A stretch of DNA of 64,000 bases, taken from the NCBI RefSeq assembly GCF_015561195.1, contig NZ_JADMSU010000005.1, positions 109,472-173,471 of the forward strand. The letters are read 5' to 3'. Numbering within the stretch: the first letter of the stretch is position 1; the number at the start of each line of letters is the position of its first letter. Position numbers and translations under genes: made by a program. The DNA comes from Collinsella aerofaciens. GTDB lineage: Bacteria; Actinomycetota; Coriobacteriia; Coriobacteriales; Coriobacteriaceae. Under the pieces are notes generated by a model that had not been told where the DNA came from, searched no databases, and was given only the letters and a program-made list of their open reading frames with translations. Below are positions 1-10,221 of this stretch, one piece after another.

Positions 1-1866
1 GTCGGCGAGCGCAAGCTCGACCTCGCCCATCAGTCTGCGGTCGTACTCCACGCCCAGCTCGGGCTTGGAGATATGCGCGGCGCGAGCATAGGCGGTCGCA
101 AGGTTGTCGAACGTCTCGGCGTCGTTCTTGCGGGCCTCGTCGAGGGCGGCGCAGCGGGCGAAGAAGACGGACGGAGCGATGATGTGCACCGCGGAGACGG
201 CGGCAACGGTATCGGCCGGGATCTTTTCGTCGCGGGCCATGCTCACCAGGCGGCCATGGAAGAAGTCACGAACCTGCTGGGCGACCTCGGCGGCGTCGAA
301 CTCAATGCCCTGCTCGCTATAGAGCTCGAGGGCGAAGTCGATGAGCGACGTGGGGTCGATCGGCAGGCGGTCGCGCAGGATGTTGATGATGCCGATAGCG
401 GCACGACGCAGCGCGTAGGGGTCCGAAGAGCCGGTCGGGGGCTCGCCGATGGCAAAGATACCGGCGATGGTATCGAGCTTGTCGGCACAGGCCACGATGC
501 AGCCAGCGGTGCCCTCGGGCAGCTCGTCACCGGCAAAGCGAGGACGATAGTGATCGCGAATAGCATGAGCGACCTCGTCGTTCTCCCCCATCGCGATGGC
601 GTAGTAACCGCCCATCACGCCCTGCTGGCTCGTGAACTCGACGACGGCGTTAGACACCAGGTCGGCCTTGCACAGGTGCGCGGCGCGAGCAGCGTCGGCG
701 GCCAGGTGGGCGCCCAGATGGGCCTCGCGAGCGATGGCAAGCGCGAGTTGCTCAATGCGCTCGGACTTGGCGAGCACGCTACCGAGCTTCTCCTGGAAGG
801 CGACCTTGGCCAGACGCTCGCGGAACTCGTCGAGGGAGATCTTCAGGTCCTCCTCGTAGAAGAACTTGGCGTCGTCCAGACGGGCGCGCACGACGCGCTC
901 GTTGCCGTCAATCACGCGCTCGGCATTCTCGGGCTTGCTGTTGGAAACGACCACGAACTCACGCGTGAGCTTGCCCTCGCCGTCATAGATCGGGAAGTAG
1001 CGCTGGTTGGTGAGCATGGACTCGCAGATAATCTCGTGCGGGACCTTGAGGAACTCCTCATCGAAGGTACCGACGAGCACCGTCGGCCACTCGCAGAGGT
1101 TAATAACCTCCTCGAAGACCTTCTTGGGCGTATCGACATGGCAGCCGGGACGGGCGGCCTCGACCTCGGCGATACCGGCGAGGATGGCCTCACGACGGCG
1201 CTCGGCAGAAAGCACGCCGGCGTCCTCGAGCACCTGCTCGTAAACGGCGGGGCTGGCAACCACATGGTCACCAGGGCCAAGTACGCGATGACCGCGCGTG
1301 GTGTTGCCACTCGTCACGTCGGCAAACGACACGGGCACAACATCCTCGCCCAGAAGGCAGCAGATCCAACGGACCGGACGCACGAACGTCGCGTGCTCGT
1401 GGCCCCAGCGCTGGCTGCGGTAGTTGGGCCACTGCAGGCCGGCGATGGTCTTCTCGCACAGAGCAGTCAGAATCGGCGTAGCCGGTGCGGAGGGAATATT
1501 CTTCTCGGCGAACACATACTCGCGACCGTCGGTGTCCTCGCGACGGACCAGGTCCTCGGCAGCCACACCGCACTTGCGGGCAAAGCCCTGGGCGGCCTTG
1601 GTGGCGTTACCGTCAGCGTCGAAGGCAATGTTGGCCGCGGGGCCACGCTTGACCTCGTGAACCTCATCGGTCGCGGTGGCGACGTTAGCCACGAGCGCAG
1701 CCAGGCGACGCGGGCTCGAGATCACGCGGACCTCGCCGTGGGCCAGACCGGCCTCGTCGAGACCCTTGGCGATCATGGTGCCAAGCTGCTTGACGGCATT
1801 GTTCAGCGGCGCGGAGGGCATCTCCTCCGTACCGATCTCAAACAGGAAATCCTTAGCGTCTGCCAT
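1..1866 (-). CDS. glyS: Glycyl-tRNA synthetase beta subunit, 3' end cut by window
   Basis: Beta subunit of the tetrameric (alpha2-beta2) bacterial glycyl-tRNA synthetase, which charges tRNA-Gly in the cytoplasm. The protein opens MADAKDFLFEIGTEEMPS, containing the FEIGTEEMP signature of the family. Reading leftward it stays open for all 622 codons to the window edge, with a GYYAIAMGE segment and a C-terminal HD-like and anticodon-binding part. Family members are near 690 residues, so roughly the last 10 percent is outside. The ATG at 1866 follows the glyQ stop by three bases, so the two are co-transcribed and probably translationally coupled. No frameshift is visible. A long open frame on the opposite strand is only a codon-bias shadow. 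Confidence 0.96.
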   Translation of the reverse strand, partial: MADAKDFLFEIGTEEMPSAPLNNAVKQLGTMIAKGLDEAGLAHGEVRVISSPRRLAALVANVATATDEVHEVKRGPAANIAFDADGNATKAAQGFARKCGVAAEDLVRREDTDGREYVFAEKNIPSAPATPILTALCEKTIAGLQWPNYRSQRWGHEHATFVRPVRWICCLLGEDVVPVSFADVTSGNTTRGHRVLGPGDHVVASPAVYEQVLEDAGVLSAERRREAILAGIAEVEAARPGCHVDTPKKVFEEVINLCEWPTVLVGTFDEEFLKVPHEIICESMLTNQRYFPIYDGEGKLTREFVVVSNSKPENAERVIDGNERVVRARLDDAKFFYEEDLKISLDEFRERLAKVAFQEKLGSVLAKSERIEQLALAIAREAHLGAHLAADAARAAHLCKADLVSNAVVEFTSQQGVMGGYYAIAMGENDEVAHAIRDHYRPRFAGDELPEGTAGCIVACADKLDTIAGIFAIGEPPTGSSDPYALRRAAIGIINILRDRLPIDPTSLIDFALELYSEQGIEFDAAEVAQQVRDFFHGRLVSMARDEKIPADTVAAVSAVHIIAPSVFFARCAALDEARKNDAETFDNLATAYARAAHISKPELGVEYDRRLMGEVELALAD

Positions 1867-1869
1867 GGC

Positions 1870-2781
1870 TTACGCCACCTCGCCTTCCTGATCGGCATTC
1901 TCGTTGACTTCGGCGACCTCGGCCATATAGGCCTCGCAGCACGCCTTAGCGACGGCGCGGACGCGCAGGATGTAGTTAGCGCGCTCGACCGCGGACAGGG
2001 CGCCACGGGCATCGAGCAGGTTGAAGGCGTGGCTGCACTTCATGACGCAGTCATATGCCGGCAGCGGCAGCTTGCGCTCCAGGCAGGAGTGGCACTCGGC
2101 CTCGTAGTCGTCAAACTTCTGACGCATCATCTCGACGTTGGCGACCTCAAAGTTATAGGCACTGAACTCGCGCTCGTTCTCGAGGAACACGTCGCCATAG
2201 GTCATGGGCGTTCCGTCGGGCAGGTAGCTCCACACCAGGTCGTAGACGGAGTTGACGCCCTGAGCGTACATGGCAATGCGCTCCAGGCCATAGGTGATCT
2301 CGACGGGCACGGAATCGACCTCGATGCCGCCCACCTGCTGGAAGTACGTAAACTGCGTGACCTCCATGCCGTTGAGCCAGACCTCCCAGCCAAGGCCCCA
2401 GGCGCCGAGCGTCGGGCTCTCCCAGTCGTCCTCGACAAAGCGGACGTCATGGTCGTTGGGATCCAGGCCAATGGCGGCCAGCGAACCTAGGTAGAGCTCC
2501 TGGGCGTTGACCGGCGACGGCTTGATGAGCACCTGGAACTGATAGTAGTGCTGCATGCGGTTGGGGTTCTCGCCGTAGCGGCCGTCGGCGGGACGGCGGC
2601 AGGGCTGCGCATAGCAGGTGCGCCACTCGGCGGGACCGAGCGAGCGCAGCGTGGTCGCGGTATGGAAGGTACCGGCACCGACCTCGGAGTCATAGGGCTG
2701 CATAATGACGCAGCCCTGCTCGCCCCAGTACTGCTGGAGGCGCAGGATGATGTCTTGGAAGGAAAGCGATGAAGCGTTCAT
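1870..2781 (-). CDS. glyQ: Glycyl-tRNA synthetase alpha subunit
   Basis: Catalytic alpha subunit of the alpha2-beta2 glycyl-tRNA synthetase. It is 303 residues, the usual length. The class II synthetase core is clear: an N-terminal [19 protein letters not shown], then [19 protein letters not shown] and the [20 protein letters not shown] stretch, all highly conserved in GlyQ. The ATG at 2781 is preceded by GAGGGG and AGAGG purine stretches. It is the first gene of the glyQ-glyS pair; the roughly 60 bases upstream separate it from the lepB cluster, so it probably has its own promoter there, though I cannot assign clear boxes. Confidence 0.97.
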   Translation of the reverse strand: MNASSLSFQDIILRLQQYWGEQGCVIMQPYDSEVGAGTFHTATTLRSLGPAEWRTCYAQPCRRPADGRYGENPNRMQHYYQFQVLIKPSPVNAQELYLGSLAAIGLDPNDHDVRFVEDDWESPTLGAWGLGWEVWLNGMEVTQFTYFQQVGGIEVDSVPVEITYGLERIAMYAQGVNSVYDLVWSYLPDGTPMTYGDVFLENEREFSAYNFEVANVEMMRQKFDDYEAECHSCLERKLPLPAYDCVMKCSHAFNLLDARGALSAVERANYILRVRAVAKACCEAYMAEVAEVNENADQEGEVA

Positions 2782-2840
2782 GCCTCTAATATCCCCTCGT
2801 CGAAACGATTACACGGTTAGGTACTGTACTATAGCGGTTT

Positions 2841-3404
2841 TTAGTCGATAGCGCCGATGCGGTTGAGCGGCCAGTAGCGCACAAGCGCCACAGCGATCAA
2901 ATCAGAGCGATCGACGGGACCAAAGTAGCGTGAGTCGGCAGAGTTTTCGCGGTTGTCGCCCATCACCCACACGCACCCGTCGGGAACGGTGTAGGGATAG
3001 CTTACCTGAGCGCCGGGCGCTTGGACCGAAAGTGGCCAGCTCATGCCCGTCGTATAGTCCTCGTCGAGCGCTTGGCCGTCAACGACCACCTTGCCATCCT
3101 GCAGGTCGACCGTCTGGCCGGCCGTGGCAATAACGCGCTTGACAAGAACATCATGCTCGGAGGTGCCATCGGGGTTGTGAAACACCACGATATCGCCCTG
3201 CTTGACGGGCTGACCGAGCTCGAGGCTCACCTTTTGCGCCAGGATCTGGTCGCCAATCTCGATTGTGTCCTCCATAGAGCCGGTGGGCACCACAAAGGGC
3301 TCGACCACAAACGAGCGAATCAAGAAGGTGGCGACCAGTGCGATCGCGATGACCGCGATCCACTCAAAAGCACCCCTCAACGCGGAATGTTGCGTAGGAA
3401 CCAT
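2841..3404 (-). CDS. lepB: Signal peptidase I
   Basis: Membrane-bound serine protease that removes Sec and Tat signal peptides outside the membrane. One N-terminal membrane segment (IAVIAIALVATFLI) is followed by the box B motif PTGSMEDTI with the catalytic Ser, and by VLVKRVIATAGQTV, which carries the general-base Lys. The late GDNRENSADSRYFGPV is box E. Near 187 residues, it is a normal short actinobacterial or Firmicutes type. I chose ATG 3404, five bases after a GAGGAG ribosome site; a GTG at 3410 overlapping the trmD stop is too close to that site. It is the last gene of the rpsP-khpA-rimM-trmD-lepB run. Confidence 0.95.
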   Translation of the reverse strand: MVPTQHSALRGAFEWIAVIAIALVATFLIRSFVVEPFVVPTGSMEDTIEIGDQILAQKVSLELGQPVKQGDIVVFHNPDGTSEHDVLVKRVIATAGQTVDLQDGKVVVDGQALDEDYTTGMSWPLSVQAPGAQVSYPYTVPDGCVWVMGDNRENSADSRYFGPVDRSDLIAVALVRYWPLNRIGAID

Positions 3405-3406
3405 TC

Positions 3407-4165
3407 TCACTCCTCGCTCTGCGAATACGAAGCGTCCAAAATCTCCTGCGCGTAAGCGCGCTCCTCGGGCGTGAGCCGCGCTGTCTCGATCAGATCGGGA
3501 CGCCAGCGGCAGGTGCGCTCGATGGCGTTCTTACGACGCCAGGCATCGACCTTGGCGTGATCGCCGCTCACAAGCACCGGCGGCACGCCCTCGCCGTTGA
3601 ACTCGGCGGGGCGGGTGTACTGCGCGTACTCGAGCAGTCCTCCGTCCTCGGCGGTCGAGAATGACTCGTCCACATTGCTCATCTCGTCGCCCAGGGCGCC
3701 GGGAATCAGGCGTACGACGGCATCGGCAACGACCATAGCGGGAAGCTCGCCGCCCGTGAGCACGTAGTCGCCGATCGACAGACGCTCATCGGCATACGCA
3801 TACGCGCGCTCGTCGACGCCCTCGTAGCGGCTGCACACAAACAGCAGGCGCTCACTTTTGAGCAGGCGCTCGGCCACATGCTGCGTAAAGGGCTCGCCAC
3901 AGGGGGTGAAGAACACAACCGTGGGCTTGGGACCCTCTGCGCCAATGGCCTCGATGGCCTCTGCGATAGGCTCGACCTTCATGAGCATGCCCTGCCCGCC
4001 GCCGTACGGCTCGTCATCGACGGTACGATGGCGGTCGTGCGTCCAGTCGCGCAGGTTATACGCCTTGAAATCAAAAAGGCCGGCCTTGCGGGCGCGGCCC
4101 AAGATCGATGTGGACATGACGGGCTCAAACATCTCGGGAAAGACCGAAAGGGTCTCGATCAGCAT
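3407..4165 (-). CDS. trmD: tRNA (guanine-37-N1)-methyltransferase
   Basis: SPOUT-class enzyme that methylates G37 next to the anticodon using S-adenosylmethionine, preventing +1 frameshifting. Length is 252 residues. It begins MLIETLSVFPEMFEPVMSTS and contains DDEPYGGGQGMLMK and the trefoil-knot SAM-binding segment with RYEGVDERAYAY, SIGDYVLTGGELPAM and RLIPGALG. The ATG at 4165 has a GGGAGG site. It lies ten bases downstream of rimM and abuts lepB, matching the widespread rpsP-rimM-trmD ribosome maturation cluster, here with lepB replacing the more usual rplS as the next gene. Confidence 0.97.
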   Translation of the reverse strand: MLIETLSVFPEMFEPVMSTSILGRARKAGLFDFKAYNLRDWTHDRHRTVDDEPYGGGQGMLMKVEPIAEAIEAIGAEGPKPTVVFFTPCGEPFTQHVAERLLKSERLLFVCSRYEGVDERAYAYADERLSIGDYVLTGGELPAMVVADAVVRLIPGALGDEMSNVDESFSTAEDGGLLEYAQYTRPAEFNGEGVPPVLVSGDHAKVDAWRRKNAIERTCRWRPDLIETARLTPEERAYAQEILDASYSQSEE

Positions 4166-4175
4166 GTTGTCCTCC

Positions 4176-4697
4176 CTACTTGTCCATATCGATCAGGCCG
4201 TCCATAACGTGGACGGAAATTGTTCCTGTGTCGGGAAGATCGAGCACGACCCGCTCGATCACGGGAATCAGTACCTCGCCGTACCGATCGCCCTCGACAA
4301 CCCAAACATCGTTAGCGAGCGTCGACATGATCTCGACGATCGTGCCGAGCGAACCGAAGCGCTCGTCGACCACCTCGCGACCCATCAGGTCGGTATAGGC
4401 AGCGTCGAGCGAATCGAGCTCAAAGTCGTCACGATTTGCCAGCACGTAGCATCCCGTGATGCCCTCGGCGGCCGTCAAGTCGTCAATGCCCTCAAACGAG
4501 ACCAGATCGCCATCGCCCGTATCGGTGACGGACACGACCGTGCAAAAGCGGTCGCGCTTGAGCGCCGGCGGCGTCAGGGCGACGCGCATACCAGGCTCTA
4601 ATACAGAAGGAAGCCCCCGCAGCGGCTGCGCGAGGACCTCCCCCTTCCTTCCGTGCGGCTTGACCACACGGGCGATGTTTTTGTACTGGGACCTCAA
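4176..4697 (-). CDS. rimM: 16S rRNA processing protein RimM
   Basis: Assembly factor that binds ribosomal protein S19 and helps mature the 30S head. It is 173 residues, with the N-terminal beta-barrel (YKNIARVVKPHGRKGEVLAQPL) and a C-terminal PRC-barrel portion (LIPVIERVVLDLPDTGTISV). The reading frame opens with TTG at 4697; no ATG or GTG lies before the conserved YKNIARVVKPHG, so a TTG start is the best available. The gap to the khpA stop is only four bases, implying translational coupling, which may compensate for a weak, closely spaced AGGA ribosome site. Confidence 0.93.
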   Translation of the reverse strand: MRSQYKNIARVVKPHGRKGEVLAQPLRGLPSVLEPGMRVALTPPALKRDRFCTVVSVTDTGDGDLVSFEGIDDLTAAEGITGCYVLANRDDFELDSLDAAYTDLMGREVVDERFGSLGTIVEIMSTLANDVWVVEGDRYGEVLIPVIERVVLDLPDTGTISVHVMDGLIDMDK

Positions 4698-4701
4698 GGT
4701 C

Positions 4702-4986
4702 CTAGCCCAGAACCTCTACCTCGACAGCAGTGTCGAGGCGAGCGGCCAGTGCACGGGCGAGCGTGCGAATGGCCTTGATGGTACGGCCACGACGGCCGAT
4801 GACCTTAGCGACGTCATCCTCGGCGACCGAAACCTCAATCGTAGAGGCGTCGTCACCATCGATGACCTCAAGGCTCACGGAATCCGGGTCGTCGACGATC
4901 TGAACAACGAGATATTCGACGAGATCGGCGATGCGATCTGAGAGCATTGCCTCACCCTCGAGCTGTGCAGCGTCAACCTCAGGCAC
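4702..4986 (-). CDS. khpA: KH-domain RNA-binding protein KhpA
   Basis: Small single-KH-domain RNA-binding protein of 94 residues. The KH signature VIGRRGRTIKAIRTLARALA (the IGxxGxxIxxI loop) is clear near residues 63-82. In Gram-positive bacteria KhpA partners with KhpB/Jag and influences elongation and division; that role is family knowledge and not shown here. It starts with GTG at 4986 after a GAGGAG site and sits between rpsP and rimM, the standard position. Confidence 0.92.
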   Translation of the reverse strand: MPEVDAAQLEGEAMLSDRIADLVEYLVVQIVDDPDSVSLEVIDGDDASTIEVSVAEDDVAKVIGRRGRTIKAIRTLARALAARLDTAVEVEVLG

Positions 4987-4989
4987 GAT

Positions 4990-5331
4990 TTACTCCTCGG
5001 CGCCCTCAGCGGCCTCAGCGGCAGCCTTAGCGGCCTCGGCCTCTTTGGCGAGCTGCTTCTTGGACTTCTTGACGACGGTCTCGGTCTTCTCGCCCTCGTT
5101 GGCGGCCTTGACCAGAGCGGCGACGGCGTCGGTGAGCTGAGCGCCCTTGGACTGCCAGTCGGCGATCTTCTCGAGGTCGAGGTTGATGGTCTTGGGGGCG
5201 GTCATCGGGTTGTAGCGGCCAACCTCCTCGATGATACGACCGTCACGCGGGGCGCGGGAATCGGCGACGACGACACGGTAGTACGGACGCTTCTTAGCGC
5301 CGTGACGAGCAAGGCGAATCTTGACTGCCAA
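4990..5331 (-). CDS. rpsP: 30S ribosomal protein S16
   Basis: Small-subunit protein S16. The conserved N-terminus (M)[19 protein letters not shown] and the [14 protein letters not shown] motif are present. The start is a TTG at 5331, six bases after GGAGGAG, which makes the protein begin exactly at [10 protein letters not shown]; a longer frame upstream has no family support. The protein is 113 residues and ends in an Ala/Glu/Lys-rich tail ([18 protein letters not shown]) common in actinobacterial S16. First gene of the rpsP-khpA-rimM-trmD-lepB operon. Confidence 0.96.
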   Translation of the reverse strand: MAVKIRLARHGAKKRPYYRVVVADSRAPRDGRIIEEVGRYNPMTAPKTINLDLEKIADWQSKGAQLTDAVAALVKAANEGEKTETVVKKSKKQLAKEAEAAKAAAEAAEGAEE

Positions 5332-5520
5332 AGGAAACTCCTCCAACCAAGCAGCTTTAGGCTGCAACTACAAACAAACAGTTGAACATAATACGCCATC
5401 GACGCGGGCAGGTGAAGTCCGTGAGACCAACTTCTTCGGTGTAGTCGAGGGCAAATCCATATCTTAGACAAGAATTCGGGATTTGCAAGCACATACACGC
5501 ACCCCACATGAGCTGCGCGG

Positions 5521-5526
5521 TATACT
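5521..5526 (+). promoter_or_regulatory. Putative -10 element of dinB (leaderless transcript)
   Basis: TATACT lies six bases before the first in-frame ATG of dinB at 5533, so transcription would start at or next to that ATG. No Shine-Dalgarno sequence is visible between the box and the ATG. No convincing -35 box is seen at 17 bases. Confidence 0.4.
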
Positions 5527-5532
5527 CATGAC

Positions 5533-6786
5533 ATGGAAAGACGCGAACATACATACGGTTATGAGGATGCCACAGGCGTCACGCCGCCTCCCTGGACGGG
5601 TCCGGCGGTGGGCCTGATGGACCTCGATGCGTTTTTTGCGAGCGTGGAGATGCTCGATCATCCCGAATGGCGCGGCAAGCCGCTCATCGTGGGCGGAGAC
5701 GCCGATTCGCGTGGCGTCGTGTCCACGTGTTCGTATGAGGCACGTCGCTTTGGCGTGCACTCTGCCATGGCCTCGGCCGAAGCGCGGCACTTGTGCCCGC
5801 AAGCCATTTGGACGCACGGGCATTTTAATCGCTACCGCGAGGTCAGCGCGCAGGTCATGGCGATTCTCGCCGACGAGACCCCGCGCGTTGAGCGCGTATC
5901 CATCGACGAAGCCTTTATCGATATCACACCGGGTCGCTTTGCGCCCGAAGACCCGCTGCTGGTTGCGCGGCGTATAAGCGACCGCGTGGCAGGGCTGGGA
6001 GTGACCTGCTCCATTGGCGTGGGCTGCAACAAGACGGTCGCAAAGATCGCAAGCGAGCGGGATAAGCCGTTTGGGCTGACCATCGTGCGCCCCGGAACCG
6101 AGCAGCGCTTTTTGGCCGCGCTGCCGGTATCTGCCATGAGCGGCATCGGGCGCTCGGCCGAGGAGCGACTGCGCCGCATGCGCATCTACACCCTCGGCGA
6201 GCTATCACGTGCACCGGAATCCACCTTGTCCTCTATTTTTGGCGTCAACGGCGAACGCATGCGCCAGCGTGCGCTGGGACTCGAAATCTCCGAAGTCACG
6301 AGTCTCGATGAAGAGCGCGAGGTCAAGTCGGTCAGCAATGAACGCACCTTTGCGAAAGATTTGACTGAGCGTGGGGATATTGAGGCGGCGATTGCGCTGT
6401 TGGGAGAGTCAGTGGGACGCCGCCTGCGCCGTCAGGGGCTGACGGGTGCCACGGTAACGCTCAAGCTTAAGTATTCGTATGGCAGCGGGCGTACGGCACA
6501 GCGCCGGCTGCCTCATCCGACCGACGATGAGAACATCTTCGTGGCGGTTGCACTCGAACTGCTCGACAACATCTGGCAGGATGGCATGCATGTTCGCTTA
6601 GCGGGCATCGGCATGAGCGACTTCGACCACCAAGGCGGCATCCAGACTGACCTGTTCTGCGAGATCGATGACCGCGGAGCCCAATCCAGCGACCGCCGCG
6701 ACCTCTCCGTCGCCATCGACGCCGTCCGAGACAAATTCGGCGACACCGCCCTTTCCTTCGGCCGCCAATCCCGCTTCAACGATTAA
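5533..6786 (+). CDS. dinB: DNA polymerase IV (Y-family, translesion)
   Basis: Error-prone Y-family polymerase of 417 residues. Visible motifs are LMDLDAFFASVEMLDHPEWRG (catalytic Asp and steric gate region), STCSYEARRFGVHSAM, and RVSIDEAFIDIT with the second catalytic acidic pair. An HhH thumb region (LPVSAMSGIGRSAEERLRR) and a little-finger domain follow. A QTDLF motif near residue 376 matches the QxxLF beta-clamp binding peptide. The first 28 or so residues (MERREHTYGYEDATG...) extend beyond the usual start, so a later start near VGLMDLDAFF is possible. It is the only plus-strand gene in the first 26 kb, divergent from rpsP and convergent with rsfS. Confidence 0.94.
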   Translation: MERREHTYGYEDATGVTPPPWTGPAVGLMDLDAFFASVEMLDHPEWRGKPLIVGGDADSRGVVSTCSYEARRFGVHSAMASAEARHLCPQAIWTHGHFNRYREVSAQVMAILADETPRVERVSIDEAFIDITPGRFAPEDPLLVARRISDRVAGLGVTCSIGVGCNKTVAKIASERDKPFGLTIVRPGTEQRFLAALPVSAMSGIGRSAEERLRRMRIYTLGELSRAPESTLSSIFGVNGERMRQRALGLEISEVTSLDEEREVKSVSNERTFAKDLTERGDIEAAIALLGESVGRRLRRQGLTGATVTLKLKYSYGSGRTAQRRLPHPTDDENIFVAVALELLDNIWQDGMHVRLAGIGMSDFDHQGGIQTDLFCEIDDRGAQSSDRRDLSVAIDAVRDKFGDTALSFGRQSRFND

Positions 6787-6797
6787 CCGCCTTTGGG

Positions 6798-6841
6798 CAA
6801 AAAGAAAGCCGGGCAGGTGCGGAAAACCACAACTGCCCGGC
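6798..6841 (-). terminator. Intrinsic terminator after rsfS
   Basis: Arms GCCGGGCAG (6808-6816) and CTGCCCGGC (6833-6841) form a 9-bp GC stem with an inner GTG/CAC extension. On the minus strand the hairpin is followed by TTTCTTTTTG. It ends the rplU-to-rsfS operon and also lies just after dinB. Confidence 0.8.
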
Positions 6842-6885
6842 GAAATGCGCGAGGCTAGCTAAAAAGCCCCGTATCAAATGAGCTA

Positions 6886-7341
6886 CTAGAGGAGGTCGAG
6901 GGGGAGCTGGGGGGCGTCACCCCAGAGCTTTTCGAGGCGGTAGAAGTCGCGGGCTTCGGGAGTGAAGACGTGGACGACGACCGAGCCATAGTCCATGAGC
7001 ATCCAGGTCTTCTGCTCGCGGCCCTCGATGGAGAACGGGTGCTCACCGCAAGCCTCGGCGACCTTTTCCTCAATCTCGTCGACGATAGAATCGACCTGAC
7101 GGTTATTGGTACCGGTGGCGAGCACAAAGTAGTCGCACACATCGGAGAGCTCCGTTAGATCGAGCACCTGCACGTCCTCGCCCTTCTTGTCGTAGGCGGC
7201 CTGCGCGGCGGCGCGGGCGACATCCTCGGCGGCGACACCGCTCGCGGACAGCGAAGCGGCGGTACGGTCGGACGTGGCGGCGAAGCTCTTGTGCTCCACA
7301 CCTTCAAGAATCTGCTCGTCAGTCATGGTCTCGTCGGCCAT
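6886..7341 (-). CDS. rsfS: Ribosomal silencing factor RsfS
   Basis: RsfS/Iojap homologue, which binds ribosomal protein L14 (uL14) and blocks subunit joining when nutrients are scarce. The domain is visible in the second half: KKGEDVQVLDLTELSDVCDYFVLATG, then QVDSIVDEIEEKVAEACGEHPFSIEGREQKTW, MLMDYGSVVVHVF and FYRLEKLWGDAP. An extra N-terminal 40-residue Thr/Ala/Ser-rich stretch precedes the domain. I chose ATG 7341, six bases after AGAGG. Downstream partner of yqeK, as in many Gram-positive genomes. Confidence 0.94.
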   Translation of the reverse strand: MADETMTDEQILEGVEHKSFAATSDRTAASLSASGVAAEDVARAAAQAAYDKKGEDVQVLDLTELSDVCDYFVLATGTNNRQVDSIVDEIEEKVAEACGEHPFSIEGREQKTWMLMDYGSVVVHVFTPEARDFYRLEKLWGDAPQLPLDLL

Positions 7342-7369
7342 GGAATACCTCTTTCTAGACACACCCGAG

Positions 7370-7993
7370 CTAGCGCAGCTGGGCGTAATGGTTGTAAATC
7401 GTAATAGCCGTGGGATAAAGATAGCGCCCGGACTGGATCACATAGACCAGACCCTGCGCAAAACAGGAGAAGAACAACTCGTCGAGCGAGGACTTCCCCA
7501 CCATCTTGCGCAGCGCATGGGCATAGTCGCCGTGGCGGTTGGGCTCGATGGCATCTGCCACAAAGACCACCATATCAAGCGGCGTCATGTCGCAGGCACC
7601 CACGGTGTGACGGTCGACAGCCTGGAAAACAGCCGGCGACAGCTCGGGGAAAAGCTGCGGAAGCTCATAGGCGGCAACAGGGCCATGCAAAAGCGGCGTC
7701 GCTGCGGAAGGAGAGCCGGCAACCTTGATGCCATAGTGAAGCGCGCGGGCCACGAGCTCGTCATCGGAAAGCACCTTGTCCCAGTCGTGAATTAAGCCGG
7801 CGGCAGCGGCATCAAAGCGGTCAACGCCGTAGACCTCGGCCAGATGAAGTGCGGTCTCGGCAACACCCAGCGAATGCACATAGCGCTTGCGCTTATCTTT
7901 CATGCGAACATCGAGCAGCTCTTGAATGCGCTTGAGCAGCGCGCGCTCATCGCCCTCAAACTGATCCTCTACCGACAACGTAGCCCCCATCAC
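7370..7993 (-). CDS. yqeK: HD-domain hydrolase YqeK (probable symmetrical Ap4A hydrolase)
   Basis: HD-superfamily protein of 207 residues. The metal-binding residues appear in RYVHSLGVAETALHLA, AGLIHDWDK (the HD pair) and AVDRHTVG, followed by VFVADAIEPNR. YqeK proteins hydrolyse diadenosine tetraphosphate to ADP; this is family knowledge. The start overlaps the nadD stop by four bases (ATGA), so the genes are translationally coupled, and rsfS follows 28 bases later. Confidence 0.93.
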   Translation of the reverse strand: MMGATLSVEDQFEGDERALLKRIQELLDVRMKDKRKRYVHSLGVAETALHLAEVYGVDRFDAAAAGLIHDWDKVLSDDELVARALHYGIKVAGSPSAATPLLHGPVAAYELPQLFPELSPAVFQAVDRHTVGACDMTPLDMVVFVADAIEPNRHGDYAHALRKMVGKSSLDELFFSCFAQGLVYVIQSGRYLYPTAITIYNHYAQLR

Positions 7994-8667
7994 TCAAAAT
8001 CTTCTTGACCCAGATCGACATACAAACTGCGCTTGCGAATGTAGCCGAGCACAGACTCGCTCGTAAGATAGCGCACGCTCATGCCGCGGGCAACTCGCTT
8101 ACGAATGTTCGTCGAGCTGATCGCCAGCGCCGGAATCTGAATATAGCGCACATCGAACGGCAGCCCCGACTCTTTGATTCGGGCACGCGCCGTATCGATA
8201 TCAAAACCCGGTCGCGTCGCCGCAATAAAGGTAGCAAGCTCAGCGATTTGCTCGGCATCATGCCAGGTCACAATATCGATAATTGCGTCGGCGCCCGTAA
8301 TAAAGTAGAGCTTTACCTGCGGCGGGTAAAAGTCGCGAAGGGCATGAAGCGTATCGGCAGTATAGGTCACGCCCGGACGGTCGATCTCGAAACGGCTCGC
8401 CAAAAAAGCCGGATTCGCGGCGGTGGCGAGAACCGTCATGGCATAACGGTCCTCGGCAGGCGTCACCGGTTTGTCGAGTTTAAAGGCAGGAGAGCCGGCC
8501 GGCATAAAGAGCACAGCGTCCAAGTCGAGCGACTCGCGCGCCTGCTCGGCAGTCACCAGGTGCCCGTAATGAATCGGGTCGAATGTGCCGCCCATAATGC
8601 CAAGCCGAAACTCTTTGCCCTCTTTTATGGGCAGCTCGGGCAAACCGATTCCACCGCGCAGCGACAT
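7990..8667 (-). CDS. nadD: Nicotinate-nucleotide adenylyltransferase
   Basis: Transfers AMP from ATP to nicotinate mononucleotide in NAD biosynthesis. Nucleotidyltransferase signatures are present: GIMGGTFDPIHYGHL with the HxGH motif, FMPAGSPAFK, and the C-terminal ISSTNIRKRV. Length 225 residues. The first 21 residues (MSLRGGIGLPELPIKEGKEFR) precede the conserved core, so a slightly later start is possible. Located between obgE and yqeK, which is a typical order. Confidence 0.95.
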   Translation of the reverse strand: MSLRGGIGLPELPIKEGKEFRLGIMGGTFDPIHYGHLVTAEQARESLDLDAVLFMPAGSPAFKLDKPVTPAEDRYAMTVLATAANPAFLASRFEIDRPGVTYTADTLHALRDFYPPQVKLYFITGADAIIDIVTWHDAEQIAELATFIAATRPGFDIDTARARIKESGLPFDVRYIQIPALAISSTNIRKRVARGMSVRYLTSESVLGYIRKRSLYVDLGQEDFE

Positions 8668-8670
8668 GGC

Positions 8671-10149
<1,479 letters not shown>

Positions 10150-10153
10150 CTAC

Positions 10154-10196
10154 AAAAAGAGGGAGACCCTTGAATCCTAAAACTCAAGTGTCTCCC
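10154..10196 (-). terminator. Intrinsic terminator between rpmA and obgE
   Basis: Arms at 10161-10173 and 10184-10196 pair over about 12 positions (GGGAGAC with GTCTCCC outermost). On the minus strand the hairpin is followed by CTCTTTTTG. It would reduce read-through from the ribosomal protein genes into obgE. Confidence 0.75.
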
Positions 10197-10221
10197 ACAT
10201 ATGTGCTCTATGAAGGGTGAA

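Noticed and set aside
73-2490. An 805-codon open frame on the plus strand
   Set aside because: It is antisense to glyS and glyQ, has no family resemblance, and is a product of high-GC codon bias.
5500-5560. An SOS (LexA) box near dinB
   Set aside because: CGAACATAC at the start of the gene lacks the matching inverted half-site.
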